Made by a program: the position numbers and the translations under genes. From positions 1 to 64,000 of the forward strand of contig CABUSV010000006.1 of assembly GCA_902494345.1 (NCBI GenBank): a stretch of DNA of 64,000 nucleotides, read 5' to 3'. Positions 35,006-43,262 of the stretch are shown in pieces. Source of the DNA: an uncultured Collinsella sp. GTDB lineage: Bacteria > Actinomycetota > Coriobacteriia > Coriobacteriales > Coriobacteriaceae. The notes beneath the pieces are model-generated. The model saw only the letters and a program-made list of their open reading frames with translations. It was not told the DNA's origin and did no database searches. Numbering within the stretch: position 1 is the stretch's first letter; each line of letters begins with the position of its first letter.

Positions 35006-35425
35006 ATGATTAAAGAGCTCTGCCACGACGAGGCTATTCTGTCCCAGCGTTGCGAGGTCGCGACCGTCGAGGACGAGTCGGTGGCACAGGACCTGATCGA
35101 TACCATCAAGTCGCTCGACGATGCCGGCTGCCTTGCCGCCAACCAGATCGGCGTCACCAAGAAGGTCTGCGTCTATCTGGACGACGCCGGCGAGCCCCAT
35201 GTGCTGTACAACCCCCGTCTGGTGTTTGGCCTGGGTGCCAGCAAGATGGAGGAGAGCTGCCTGACGCACGAGGAGGTCACCAAGTCCACGCGCTATATCA
35301 AGTGCAAGGTTGCCTTTGACCAGATTGTCGACGGCAAGATGAAGGAGTGCCGCCGCGACTACGCGGGCTTTGAGGCACAAATGATCCAGCATATGATCGA
35401 TCACTGTCTTGGAAAGTTGGTCTAA
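35006..35425 (+). CDS. peptide deformylase homologue with degenerate active site
   Basis: 139 aa. The three PDF motifs are in order but altered: AGCLAANQIGV (usual GxGLAAxQxG), EESCLTHEE (usual EGCLS) and QHMIDHCLGK (usual QHExDHxxG). The catalytic Glu of HExxH is Met, so formyl removal is unlikely. Zinc ligands Cys and both His remain. ATG 35006 follows GGAGG; an ATG 12 bases upstream is before that site. A second PDF-family gene with HEIDH lies at 42638. Confidence 0.85.
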   Translation: MIKELCHDEAILSQRCEVATVEDESVAQDLIDTIKSLDDAGCLAANQIGVTKKVCVYLDDAGEPHVLYNPRLVFGLGASKMEESCLTHEEVTKSTRYIKCKVAFDQIVDGKMKECRRDYAGFEAQMIQHMIDHCLGKLV

Positions 35426-35457
35426 GGGGACCAAAGCACCGCACTTCGTCTCTTTTG

Positions 35458-35493
35458 GCCCGGGCATGACATTGTTGTCATGTCCGGGCTTTT
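35458..35493 (+). terminator. intrinsic terminator after PDF-like gene
   Basis: GCCCGGGCATGAC pairs with GTCATGTCCGGGC, followed by TTTT. Confidence 0.9.
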
Positions 35494-35556
35494 GTGTTTA
35501 GCGCCTTTTTGTTTGGAGACAATGAAATTAGCAAGAACGTAAAGCTAGGAGGCGCT

Positions 35557-36522
35557 ATGTGTACGAGTATTCGATTTACCGATAATTCTGGCCACATGTA
35601 TCTGGGCCGCAACCTCGACTGGAGCTTTGACTACGGCCAACAGGTTCGCGTGATGCCGCGTGGGTTTCACATTCCGTATTCGTTTATCGACGACGCGACA
35701 GCGGCACACGCGGTGATCGGTATGTGCATCGATTACAAGAACTACCCTATGTTCTTCGATTGCGGCAACGATGCGGGCCTCGCCGTGGCGGGTCTCAATT
35801 TCCCTGGTTATGCCGAGTATGCCGATGACCCTGTCGACGGTAAGACCAATATCGCGGCCTATGAGTTTCCCCTGTGGGTGGCAGCGACGTTCTCGACGGT
35901 CGACGAGGTCGAGGCTGCGCTGCGCGATACGGTGATTGTTGCCAAATCTGCAGGAGAGGGGCTGGGCGTGTCGCTGCTCCATTGGATTATCGGCGACAGC
36001 CAGCGTAGTATCGTGGTCGAGATGATGGCTGACGGCCTGCATGTATACGACGATCCGGTCGACACCCTTGCCAATCAGCCGACCTTCCCGTGGCACATGG
36101 AAAACCTCCGCACCTATATCACCGCTACAAGCGATTTTCCGCAGACGGCGACATGGCGTGGCGCCGAGCTCAAGCCCTATGGCGCGGGTGCCGGCATGCG
36201 CGGTATTCCGGGTGACTGCTATTCGCCGAGCCGTTTTGTAAAGGCGGCGTACCTCAATGCCAATTACCCGCAAAAAGAGAGCGAGATCGAAAACGTCGTC
36301 CGCATGTTCCGTTCACTCGAGGGCGTGGTGATGATCGAGGGAGCGTCCAGGATGGGCGATGGCAAGTTCGAGAAGACTATCTACACCGGATGCTTTAGCG
36401 CGCGCACGGGCAATTATTACTACGCGATGTATGATGATCCGTCGATTCGCTACGTGAGCCTGATGGATGCCGAGGGTGCGAGCCCCGATAAACTTGTGGT
36501 TCCCGAGCCGCGTCGTTCGTAG
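35557..36522 (+). CDS. bsh: bile salt hydrolase / choloylglycine hydrolase family
   Basis: 321 aa, Ntn-hydrolase. Met1 removal exposes Cys2 (MCTSIRF). Arg18 and Asp21 (GRNLDW), the Asn in AGLNFPGYAEYAD, the Asn in LANQPTF and Arg in SPSRFVKAAY match the catalytic set of bile salt hydrolases. It deconjugates glycine or taurine bile acids, a gut trait; penicillin-V acylase activity is the alternative. AGGAGGC precedes the ATG. Confidence 0.93.
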   Translation: MCTSIRFTDNSGHMYLGRNLDWSFDYGQQVRVMPRGFHIPYSFIDDATAAHAVIGMCIDYKNYPMFFDCGNDAGLAVAGLNFPGYAEYADDPVDGKTNIAAYEFPLWVAATFSTVDEVEAALRDTVIVAKSAGEGLGVSLLHWIIGDSQRSIVVEMMADGLHVYDDPVDTLANQPTFPWHMENLRTYITATSDFPQTATWRGAELKPYGAGAGMRGIPGDCYSPSRFVKAAYLNANYPQKESEIENVVRMFRSLEGVVMIEGASRMGDGKFEKTIYTGCFSARTGNYYYAMYDDPSIRYVSLMDAEGASPDKLVVPEPRRS

Positions 36523-36545
36523 CCGTTAGCTTTGCTGCGATGCAA

Positions 36546-36581
36546 AGCGGCCCTGTGTCTCTCGTGAGGTGCAGGGCCGCT
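36546..36581. terminator. hairpin between bsh and kup
   Basis: AGCGGCCCTG/CAGGGCCGCT arms in a convergent gap. Confidence 0.75.
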
Positions 36582-36601
36582 GTCGTTGATTTGTGACGTC
36601 G

Positions 36602-38833
36602 CTAGAAGTTGGCGTCGTTGAGTTGTTCACTCTCGAGGCCGTCGAGCTGTTGCTGTTCGGGCGTATCGGCGACGCTCTCGAGCAACTCGGTGGGATCGAC
36701 GTTCATGTCCTTACCGGCTTCGTTGCCGTTGACCAGGTCGTCCGAGAAGATGTCGACTTCCATTTCCTCGGCCTCTTCGATCAGGATCTCGAGCGGCACC
36801 TGGGTGCGTACGAGCTTGACTGCCGGACGCATGCGGGCAAAGAGCGGTACGTACTCAATGATGATGGCCGAGTTCTCAAGACCATACCAACGTGCCGGGC
36901 TTCCGCAGGCGCGGCGGACGGCGTACTTGATGGCCATCACACGGTGGTCGTTGCGGTTGATGTCCGTTTCGGGGGCAAGCATCTTGCGCAGCATGCAAAA
37001 ACGGAAGTCGCCCACGTTGCCGCGTGTCTCGTAGATAGAGTAGGTGTGATGCTGCGGCGGCAACTCACCCGATGCCATCAGGTCGCCGACGATCTGGCGC
37101 AGGTAGGCGTTGATGCGCTGGTTGACCTTAAAGCCCAGGTCCAAGCGCACGCGGAACAGGAAGTCTGTGCCAAAGGTCTCAACGGAATACTCATGCGTAT
37201 AGGGCTCGTCGGTAACGTGCACGTTGATGAACCAATATGCCTTGGCGCGCTTGGGGTGCTTGTCCAGGATGGAATAAAGCACGTCGCGGTCGAGCGTGAG
37301 CGGGTCGGGGCTGTTGGTGAGAAATACCAGATTGTCGGCGAGCACGGGATAGGTCTCGTCGTTGCGCAGGCGGTTGAGCTGATCGATGTACTTGGAGACG
37401 GGCAGCAGGATCGTTTGCGTGCGCTCGATGGCGGTGCCGCGGCGCCACACATACATAAGGCCGAACAGCAACGCGGCCAGGAAGATCATGACGTAGCCGC
37501 CGTCAAAGAACATAGTGAGGCACGAGGCGAAGAAGCACAGCTCAATGGCACCAAAGAGCAGGGCGAAGACGCAGGCACCCAGCTTGTGCTTGAGGATGCC
37601 GGCGATATAGCTCGTCAGCAGTGTGGTGGTCATGAGCATGGTCACGGTGATGGCGAGGCCATAGGCGCTTTCCATGCGCTCAGAGTTTTGGAATAGCAGC
37701 ACGATGAAGATGCAGCCGACCCACATGATGTTGTTGACGAGCGGAATATAGAGCTGACCCTTGGTGTCGCTGGGGTAGTGGATACGCAGGTGCGGCATAA
37801 GGTTGAGGCGCGTTGCCTCGGATACCAGCGAGAATGAGCCGGTGATGAGCGCCTGCGAGGCGATGATGGCCGCCACGGCCGAAAGCACGATGGCAAAGGG
37901 GCGCAGGGGCTCGGGAAGCATCATATAGAACGGGTTGACGATATCCATCGCGAGCATCTGGGGGTTGGAGTTATTGGCGAGCAGCCAAGCGCCCTGACCC
38001 AGATAGTTAAGGATAAGGGCCGCCTTTACGAACGGCCAGGATGCGTAAATGTTAGCCTTGCCCACGTGACCCATGTCCGAGTAGAGCGCCTCGGCACCGG
38101 TCGTCGACAGGAAGACAAAGCCGAGCACCATGATGCCCGAGTGGTTGATGGGCGAGAACAGGAACATGATGCCGCGGATGGGGTTGAGCGCGCGCAGGAT
38201 GGACAGGTTGCCGAGCATGTTGAACAGGCCGGCGCCTGCTAGGAACAGGAACCACAGCGTCATGAGCGGGCCGAACAACTTACCGATCGACGAGGTACCG
38301 GCGCGCTGCATGGCAAATAGGCCGCAGATAATGATGATGGTAATAATGATGACGTTGGTTTGCCCGTCACCCAATAGCGCGTGGCCCCACTCGATGGTGC
38401 GCAGGCCCTCAATGGCTGTGGTGACCGTGACCGCGGGGGTGAGGATGCCGTCGGCGAGCAGCGCCGCGCCGCCGATCATGGCGGGGAGAATCAGCCACGG
38501 TGCCACCTTGCGCACAAGGCTGAACAGGGCGAAGATGCCGCCTTCGTTGTGGTTATCGGCCTTCATGGCGATTACCACGTACTTGACCGTGGTCACGAGC
38601 GTCATGGTCCAGATGACGAGCGAAAGCGCGCCCAGAATCATGTCCTCGCTGACGGTGCCGATGCCGCCGTTGTTGGCGACGATTGATTTCATGGTGTACA
38701 TGGGGCTCGTGCCGATGTCGCCATAGACGACGCCGAGCGTTACGAGCAGCATGCCAGCGGAGAGGGGAATGGCTCCGTGCCCGCCCTGCACATGCCGATC
38801 TTGGAGGTTTGCCTCCAGTTTGTTGTGTGCCAC
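36602..38833 (-). CDS. kup: KUP-family potassium uptake transporter
   Basis: 743 aa from GTG 38833, which has AAGGGAG 5 nt upstream; an ATG at 38851 lies before that site. About 12 membrane segments contain GVVYGDIGTSPMYT, NEGGIFALFSL and LLADGILTPAVTV, the Kup core. A ~280-aa cytoplasmic C-terminal domain follows, ending in an acidic Glu-rich tail. It imports potassium with protons. The upstream region holds two perfect palindromes; I see no ydaO (c-di-AMP) riboswitch. Confidence 0.95.
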   Translation of the reverse strand: MAHNKLEANLQDRHVQGGHGAIPLSAGMLLVTLGVVYGDIGTSPMYTMKSIVANNGGIGTVSEDMILGALSLVIWTMTLVTTVKYVVIAMKADNHNEGGIFALFSLVRKVAPWLILPAMIGGAALLADGILTPAVTVTTAIEGLRTIEWGHALLGDGQTNVIIITIIIICGLFAMQRAGTSSIGKLFGPLMTLWFLFLAGAGLFNMLGNLSILRALNPIRGIMFLFSPINHSGIMVLGFVFLSTTGAEALYSDMGHVGKANIYASWPFVKAALILNYLGQGAWLLANNSNPQMLAMDIVNPFYMMLPEPLRPFAIVLSAVAAIIASQALITGSFSLVSEATRLNLMPHLRIHYPSDTKGQLYIPLVNNIMWVGCIFIVLLFQNSERMESAYGLAITVTMLMTTTLLTSYIAGILKHKLGACVFALLFGAIELCFFASCLTMFFDGGYVMIFLAALLFGLMYVWRRGTAIERTQTILLPVSKYIDQLNRLRNDETYPVLADNLVFLTNSPDPLTLDRDVLYSILDKHPKRAKAYWFINVHVTDEPYTHEYSVETFGTDFLFRVRLDLGFKVNQRINAYLRQIVGDLMASGELPPQHHTYSIYETRGNVGDFRFCMLRKMLAPETDINRNDHRVMAIKYAVRRACGSPARWYGLENSAIIIEYVPLFARMRPAVKLVRTQVPLEILIEEAEEMEVDIFSDDLVNGNEAGKDMNVDPTELLESVADTPEQQQLDGLESEQLNDANF

Positions 38834-38855
38834 GTGGACTCCCTTAGACATCCGG

Positions 38856-38876
38856 TTATCTGTCTAGGACAGATAA
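38856..38876. promoter_or_regulatory. palindrome in kup leader
   Basis: TTATCTGTC and GACAGATAA flank a 3-nt centre, 23 bp before the GTG start of kup. It may be an operator or an mRNA hairpin near the ribosome site. Confidence 0.5.
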
Positions 38877-38933
38877 TCTTTATGCCGTCTTTATACATAC
38901 AAGAGCAGTTTGGCACATCGGGTTATTTTAGAC

Positions 38934-38957
38934 AATAATCCCCAGCTGGGGATTATT
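38934..38957. repeat. 24-bp perfect palindrome between kup and a DMT transporter gene
   Basis: AATAATCCCCAG is followed by its exact complement. It lies 34 bp after the minus-strand DMT gene. It could terminate that gene, although the T run is poor. Confidence 0.6.
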
Positions 38958-38991
38958 CACGTACGCAGGTAGCATTTCAAAACAGGGGCTT

Positions 38992-39903
38992 TTAAGCACG
39001 TGCTGTCTGGGCTATGCCAGCCTTGGCGCTTGCACGCTTGCCGGCGAGTTCGCAAAAAATCGCGCCGCCGATGATAAGCGCGGCGCCCATCAGGCGGACC
39101 GGTGTTATGGTTTCGCCCAAAAGGACGGCCGAGAACACGACGGCCGAAAGCGGCTCGAGGTAGCCGACGACGGCGACGGTCTGCACGGGCAGTTTGGCGA
39201 CGGCACTAAAGTAGAGCAGGCAGCCGATGCCGGTGTTGACGACGCCGAGCATGACGACGGCGCGCCAATCAATACTGGCGGCGACGCCGGCGGGCAGGAA
39301 TGAGGGAGCACCCTGCGTGATGAGCGTGAGGACCAGCGCGGTCACAAAGGCGGCGCTCACCTGGAGCGTGGAGTTCTCGAGGCCTTCGATGTGTGGCGCG
39401 CCCTTGCTGGCGATGACCATCAATGCGTAGCAGAAGGCCGAGACGATGCCGCAAGCGATACCCGCAATGGGCATATTGCCGCCCAGACCTTGTGCCGCGA
39501 TGAGGAAGGCGCCGCAGGCGACGGCGATAAACCCGGCGATTTTGCCGCCGGTCAGTTTTTCGCCAAAGATGAGTGGGGAGAGCGCCATAACGATGATGGG
39601 GCCGCAGTAGTACAGCAGCGAGGATACGCCGACGCCGATCGTCTGGTAGGCGCGGAACAGAAAAATCCAGCTGGTGCCCAGCGCGGCTCCCGAGAGGAGG
39701 AGGGCCGCGGCTTCGCGGGGGCGAGATGGCGCCTGCAACTTATGGCGTTGGGTGATGGCGAGGATGGTGACAAGCGAGAGTGCGCCCAAAAACGTGCGCA
39801 GTAGCACGATATCGGAGCTCGGCAGCGCGATGGCGGCGGCGATGATGCCGTTGGAGCCAAACAATAGCAATGCTGCTAAGTACGTAAACAGTCCGTTGTT
39901 CAT
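38992..39903 (-). CDS. EamA-type DMT-family transporter
   Basis: 303 aa, ten hydrophobic segments in two EamA repeats (LLRTFLGALSLVTI, then VGYLEPLSAVVFSAVLLGE). Such proteins export amino acids or other small metabolites. It is divergent from a LysR regulator 118 bp away, a common regulator/target arrangement. Confidence 0.9.
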   Translation of the reverse strand: MNNGLFTYLAALLLFGSNGIIAAAIALPSSDIVLLRTFLGALSLVTILAITQRHKLQAPSRPREAAALLLSGAALGTSWIFLFRAYQTIGVGVSSLLYYCGPIIVMALSPLIFGEKLTGGKIAGFIAVACGAFLIAAQGLGGNMPIAGIACGIVSAFCYALMVIASKGAPHIEGLENSTLQVSAAFVTALVLTLITQGAPSFLPAGVAASIDWRAVVMLGVVNTGIGCLLYFSAVAKLPVQTVAVVGYLEPLSAVVFSAVLLGETITPVRLMGAALIIGGAIFCELAGKRASAKAGIAQTARA

Positions 39904-40021
39904 GCGCTGACATCCCCTCTATATCTGAGCATGTTCACTATGGGTGAACTGGCTCTAGAAGAAAAGCGAATATAATGCATGGAGAACATGACAAAAACTC
40001 ATGCAAAGGTGGAAGGGTGCC

Positions 40022-40879
40022 GTGGAAACGAATATTCAAAAGATGCAGGTGCTGCTGGAGACGGTGCGCGCCGGAAGCTTTACGCGTGCTGCAGAGCGGT
40101 TGAGCTATTCGCAGTCGGGCGTGAGCCGCATGGTGGGCGACCTTGAGGCAGACTGGGGTTTTAAGGTGCTTGATCGCAGCCGCGAGGGCGTGGTGCTTTC
40201 TGCCGACGGGCGGCAGGTCATGCCGGCAGTCGAGGCGTTATGCGAAGAGTTTGGCCGCCTGCAGCGACGCGTGGATGAGATGCGTGGGCTCATGCGCGGC
40301 AAAATCTGTATCGGTACGTTTTCGAGCGTGGCGACCCACGTGCTGCCGCCGGTGATCGCGCGCTTTCGCGCCGATCACCCGGACGTCGATTATGAGTTGC
40401 TGATGGGCGATTACTCAGAGATTGAACAATGGGTGGCTGAGGGTCGTTGTGACCTGGGCTTTATCCCGCGTGAGCCACGCGGCGCCGGCATGGCGTCGCG
40501 GCCGTTGGTGCAAGACGAGCTGATGGCCGTGGTGCCAGCGGACTCCTCGCTTGCCACCGCGGAGGTCGTTTCCCTTGCCGATTTGGCCAACGAGCAGTTT
40601 ATTCTGCTGGAACGCGGTAGCGACGACGAGATTACACCGCTGTTTCGCCGCGCGGGACTGACAGTGCGCTCAAAACTGTCGACTTGGGATGACTATGCGA
40701 TTATGGCCATGGTCGAGGACGGCTTGGGTGTGAGCATTCTTCCCGCGCTCATCCTGCGCCGCTGTCAGTTCGATGTTGCCGTGCGTCCGCTCGGGGGGCA
40801 TCCCCATCGGCAGATCAACGCCATATGCCGCACCGCTGACGTTTCGCTTGCGGCGGCTCGCTTCCTTGAGTATCTCTAA
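40022..40879 (+). CDS. LysR-family transcriptional regulator
   Basis: 285 aa. The N-terminal helix-turn-helix shows TNIQKMQVLLETVRAGSFTRAA and SYSQSGVSRMVGDLE, followed by the periplasmic-binding-like effector domain. GTG 40022 is preferred because GGAAGGG lies just upstream; the ATG seven codons earlier lacks a site. It is divergent from the DMT transporter, its probable target. Confidence 0.92.
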   Translation: METNIQKMQVLLETVRAGSFTRAAERLSYSQSGVSRMVGDLEADWGFKVLDRSREGVVLSADGRQVMPAVEALCEEFGRLQRRVDEMRGLMRGKICIGTFSSVATHVLPPVIARFRADHPDVDYELLMGDYSEIEQWVAEGRCDLGFIPREPRGAGMASRPLVQDELMAVVPADSSLATAEVVSLADLANEQFILLERGSDDEITPLFRRAGLTVRSKLSTWDDYAIMAMVEDGLGVSILPALILRRCQFDVAVRPLGGHPHRQINAICRTADVSLAAARFLEYL

Positions 40880-40939
40880 AAGCGCGCACCCGTTGTCTAC
40901 TTTGGGACAATTCCCGGGGTTCGGTACATTTTCTTGTGA

Positions 40940-41020
40940 AATTGAACTTTCGGATAATGCGCCGCGCTATACTGCTGCCTAAATTGAACTCTGGTTCAAT
41001 TCGTGTTCGATAAATTGAAC
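40940..41020 (+). promoter_or_regulatory. promoter with repeated AATTGAAC operator half-sites
   Basis: AATTGAAC occurs at 40940-40947, 40982-40989 and 41013-41020; the middle one pairs with GTTCAATT at 40994-41001 across 4 bp. TATACT at 40968-40973 can be a -10 box. The dyad would lie at the transcription start, suiting repression. The downstream gene begins with its own HTH domain, so autoregulation is likely. Confidence 0.7.
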
Positions 41021-41041
41021 TTTGCCAGCAAGGAGGTTCTT

Positions 41042-42562
41042 GTGGCCCAAGAGACGTTTAGCGATCGCCTGCGACAGACCATGTCTGATCGTGACGTTCG
41101 CCAGTCGGACGTAATCCGCGCATCGGAGATGCTCGGTAAAAAACTCGGCAAGAGTCAGATGAGCCAATATGTGAGCGGCAAGACGATCCCGCGGCGCGAT
41201 GTGGCAGAGCTGCTCGCCCGCATTTTGGAGGTCGATGTTACCTGGCTGCTCGCCGGTGACGCCGACCAAGGTGAGACCCCTCCGTCCCGTAAAGTTGCCA
41301 AGCCAGAACCCAGTCCCACGGCTCAAATCACAAGGAGCACCACCATGCGTACTTTTTCTAAATCTACCAAACTCGAGAATGTCCTGTATGACGTGCGCGG
41401 TCCCGTCGTCGACGAGGCCGCCCGTATGGAGGACGAGGGCGAGCGTATTCTCAAGCTCAACATCGGTAATCCGGCACCCTTTGGTTTCCGCACGCCCGAT
41501 GAGGTCATCAAGGACATGCGCCAGCAGCTGCCCGACTGCGAAGGCTATTCCAACTCGCGCGGCCTGTTCTCCGCGCGCAAGGCGATTATGCAGTACTCGC
41601 AGATCAAGGGTCTGCCCAATGTTCAGATGGAGCACATCTACACGGGCAACGGCGTGTCCGAACTCATTCAGCTTTCGATGAACGCGTTGCTCGACAATGG
41701 CGACGAGATTCTGATTCCCAGCCCCGACTATCCGCTCTGGACGGCGTGCGCAACCCTTGCCGGCGGTCATCCCGTGCACTATCTGTGCGATGAGCAGGCG
41801 GATTGGTATCCCGACCTGGAGGATATGGAGTCCAAGATCACGAGCGCGACCAAGGCCCTCGTCATCATCAACCCCAACAACCCCACGGGCTCTGTCTATC
41901 CGCGCGAGGTGCTCGAGGGCATTGTTGAGGTCGCGCGCAGGCACCAGCTCATGATTTTTGCCGACGAGATCTACGACCGCCTGTGCATGGACGGCTACGA
42001 GCACGTCTCCATTGCCTCGCTCGCCCCCGACCTGCCCTGCATTACGTTTAGCGGCCTGTCGAAGTCGCATATGATCGCGGGCTATCGCATTGGCTGGATG
42101 GTGCTTTCGGGCAACCAGCGCTGCATGAGCGACTTCATCATGGGCGTCAACATGCTCTCTAACATGCGCCTGTGCTCCAACGTGCCGGCTCAGTCGATTG
42201 TTCAGACGGCACTCGGCGGCCATCAGTCGGTTAACGACTACATCCGTCCCGGCGGTCGTGTCTACGAGCAGCGCAACTTTGTGTATGAGGCACTCAGCAA
42301 GATCGATGGCATCTCGGTGGTCAAGCCGCGCGCGGCGTTCTACATCTTCCCCAAGATGGATGTTAAGAAGTTCAACATCACCGATGACGAGCAGTTTGCC
42401 CTCGACCTGCTGCACGAGAAGAAGATCCTGATCACGCGCGGCGGCGGCTTCAACTGGGCTGAGCCCGACCACTTCCGTATCGTGTACCTGCCGCGCATGG
42501 AAGTACTCAAAGAGTCCCTCGAAGACCTCGCCGACTTCTTTGACCATTACCGCCAGAGCTAG
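41042..42562 (+). CDS. XRE-HTH / alanine-type aminotransferase fusion
   Basis: 506 aa from GTG 41042 after AAGGAGG; an ATG at 41003 lies before that site. Residues 1-75 are an XRE-like helix-turn-helix (FSDRLRQTMSDRDVRQSD, QMSQYVSGKTIPRRD). A ~25-aa Pro-rich linker leads to a class-I aminotransferase of AlaA type (MRTFSKSTKLENVLYDVRGP, NPNNPTG, PLP-lysine region SGLSKSHMIAGYR). It probably converts pyruvate and glutamate to alanine. An internal ribosome site before Met102 may give the enzyme domain alone. Confidence 0.9.
   Translation: MAQETFSDRLRQTMSDRDVRQSDVIRASEMLGKKLGKSQMSQYVSGKTIPRRDVAELLARILEVDVTWLLAGDADQGETPPSRKVAKPEPSPTAQITRSTTMRTFSKSTKLENVLYDVRGPVVDEAARMEDEGERILKLNIGNPAPFGFRTPDEVIKDMRQQLPDCEGYSNSRGLFSARKAIMQYSQIKGLPNVQMEHIYTGNGVSELIQLSMNALLDNGDEILIPSPDYPLWTACATLAGGHPVHYLCDEQADWYPDLEDMESKITSATKALVIINPNNPTGSVYPREVLEGIVEVARRHQLMIFADEIYDRLCMDGYEHVSIASLAPDLPCITFSGLSKSHMIAGYRIGWMVLSGNQRCMSDFIMGVNMLSNMRLCSNVPAQSIVQTALGGHQSVNDYIRPGGRVYEQRNFVYEALSKIDGISVVKPRAAFYIFPKMDVKKFNITDDEQFALDLLHEKKILITRGGGFNWAEPDHFRIVYLPRMEVLKESLEDLADFFDHYRQS
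41332..41347 (+). promoter_or_regulatory. internal ribosome binding site at the HTH/aminotransferase junction
   Basis: AAGGAG (41332-41337) is followed 7 nt later by an in-frame ATG (41345) that begins MRTFSKSTKLENVLY, the usual N-terminus of stand-alone AlaA. The remaining product would be 405 aa. Confidence 0.7.
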
Positions 42563-42586
42563 TGGGATAGAAGTTCCGCACTATGA

Positions 42587-42622
42587 AAAGCTCCCTGCAG
42601 TTGTTTTGCTGCAGGGGGCTTT
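42587..42622. terminator. bidirectional terminator
   Basis: AAAGCTCCCTGCAG and CTGCAGGGGGCTTT with one mismatch and an 8-nt loop, between convergent genes. Confidence 0.9.
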
Positions 42623-42637
42623 CTTGAATCGGCGGAA

Positions 42638-43048
42638 CTAAATAACGATTCCGCAACAGTGGTCGATTTCGTGCTGGATGATCTCGGCGGTGTAGCCCGA
42701 GAAGTTTTTGATGCGGTGGACGAAGTTCTCGTCCAAATACTCAACCTTAATGCGGCGATAGCGGGTACAGGGACGCTCGCCGATCAGCGAGAGGCATCCT
42801 TCGCTCGTCTGATAGGCATTGACCTGCTCAAGAATTTGAGGGTTATACATCAGGAGCGTCCTGTTGCCGTCCTTTACGCAGATGATGCGTTTGCGCACGC
42901 CGATCATGTTGGCGGCGAGGCCCACGCACTCGTGCTCGTGTTCGTGAAGCGTGTCCAAAAGGTCCTGTCCGGTAGCGGCGTCTTCGGGGCTGGCATCCTC
43001 GGAGGGCAGGCGTAAAAAGAACTCGGATTTCATGATGGGCTTGATCAT
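42638..43048 (-). CDS. peptide deformylase family protein
   Basis: 136 aa. Motif 2 EGCLSL and motif 3 QHEIDHCCG are intact, with the metal-binding Cys and His and the catalytic Glu. Motif 1 reads VGLAANMIGV, with Met in place of the usual Gln. Deformylation of nascent proteins is plausible. The protein is short and lacks the typical C-terminal helix of type I enzymes. Whether it is the main PDF of the cell cannot be told from this window. Confidence 0.85.
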   Translation of the reverse strand: MIKPIMKSEFFLRLPSEDASPEDAATGQDLLDTLHEHEHECVGLAANMIGVRKRIICVKDGNRTLLMYNPQILEQVNAYQTSEGCLSLIGERPCTRYRRIKVEYLDENFVHRIKNFSGYTAEIIQHEIDHCCGIVI

Positions 43049-43262
43049 GGCGGGCTCCTTAAGGTGGATGCGTTTGGTTCAGGTCATGATACCGCGACAT
43101 GTCGCATTAATGTGTGCACATAGATTCTGCAGCTAGATTAGCGGGCGACACCATAAACTAATGGACGTTTTGCCGAGAGGCATGAATGTTTAAAGCGCAA
43201 AGAGTGCGCGACGGGCCCCGCGAATGGGGCGATGATGCCCGAGAGGGCCAAGAAGGAGTCTC

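Noticed and set aside
40979..42547. 522-codon frame opposite the HTH-aminotransferase gene
   Set aside because: Antisense shadow; the plus-strand gene has all motifs and a ribosome site.
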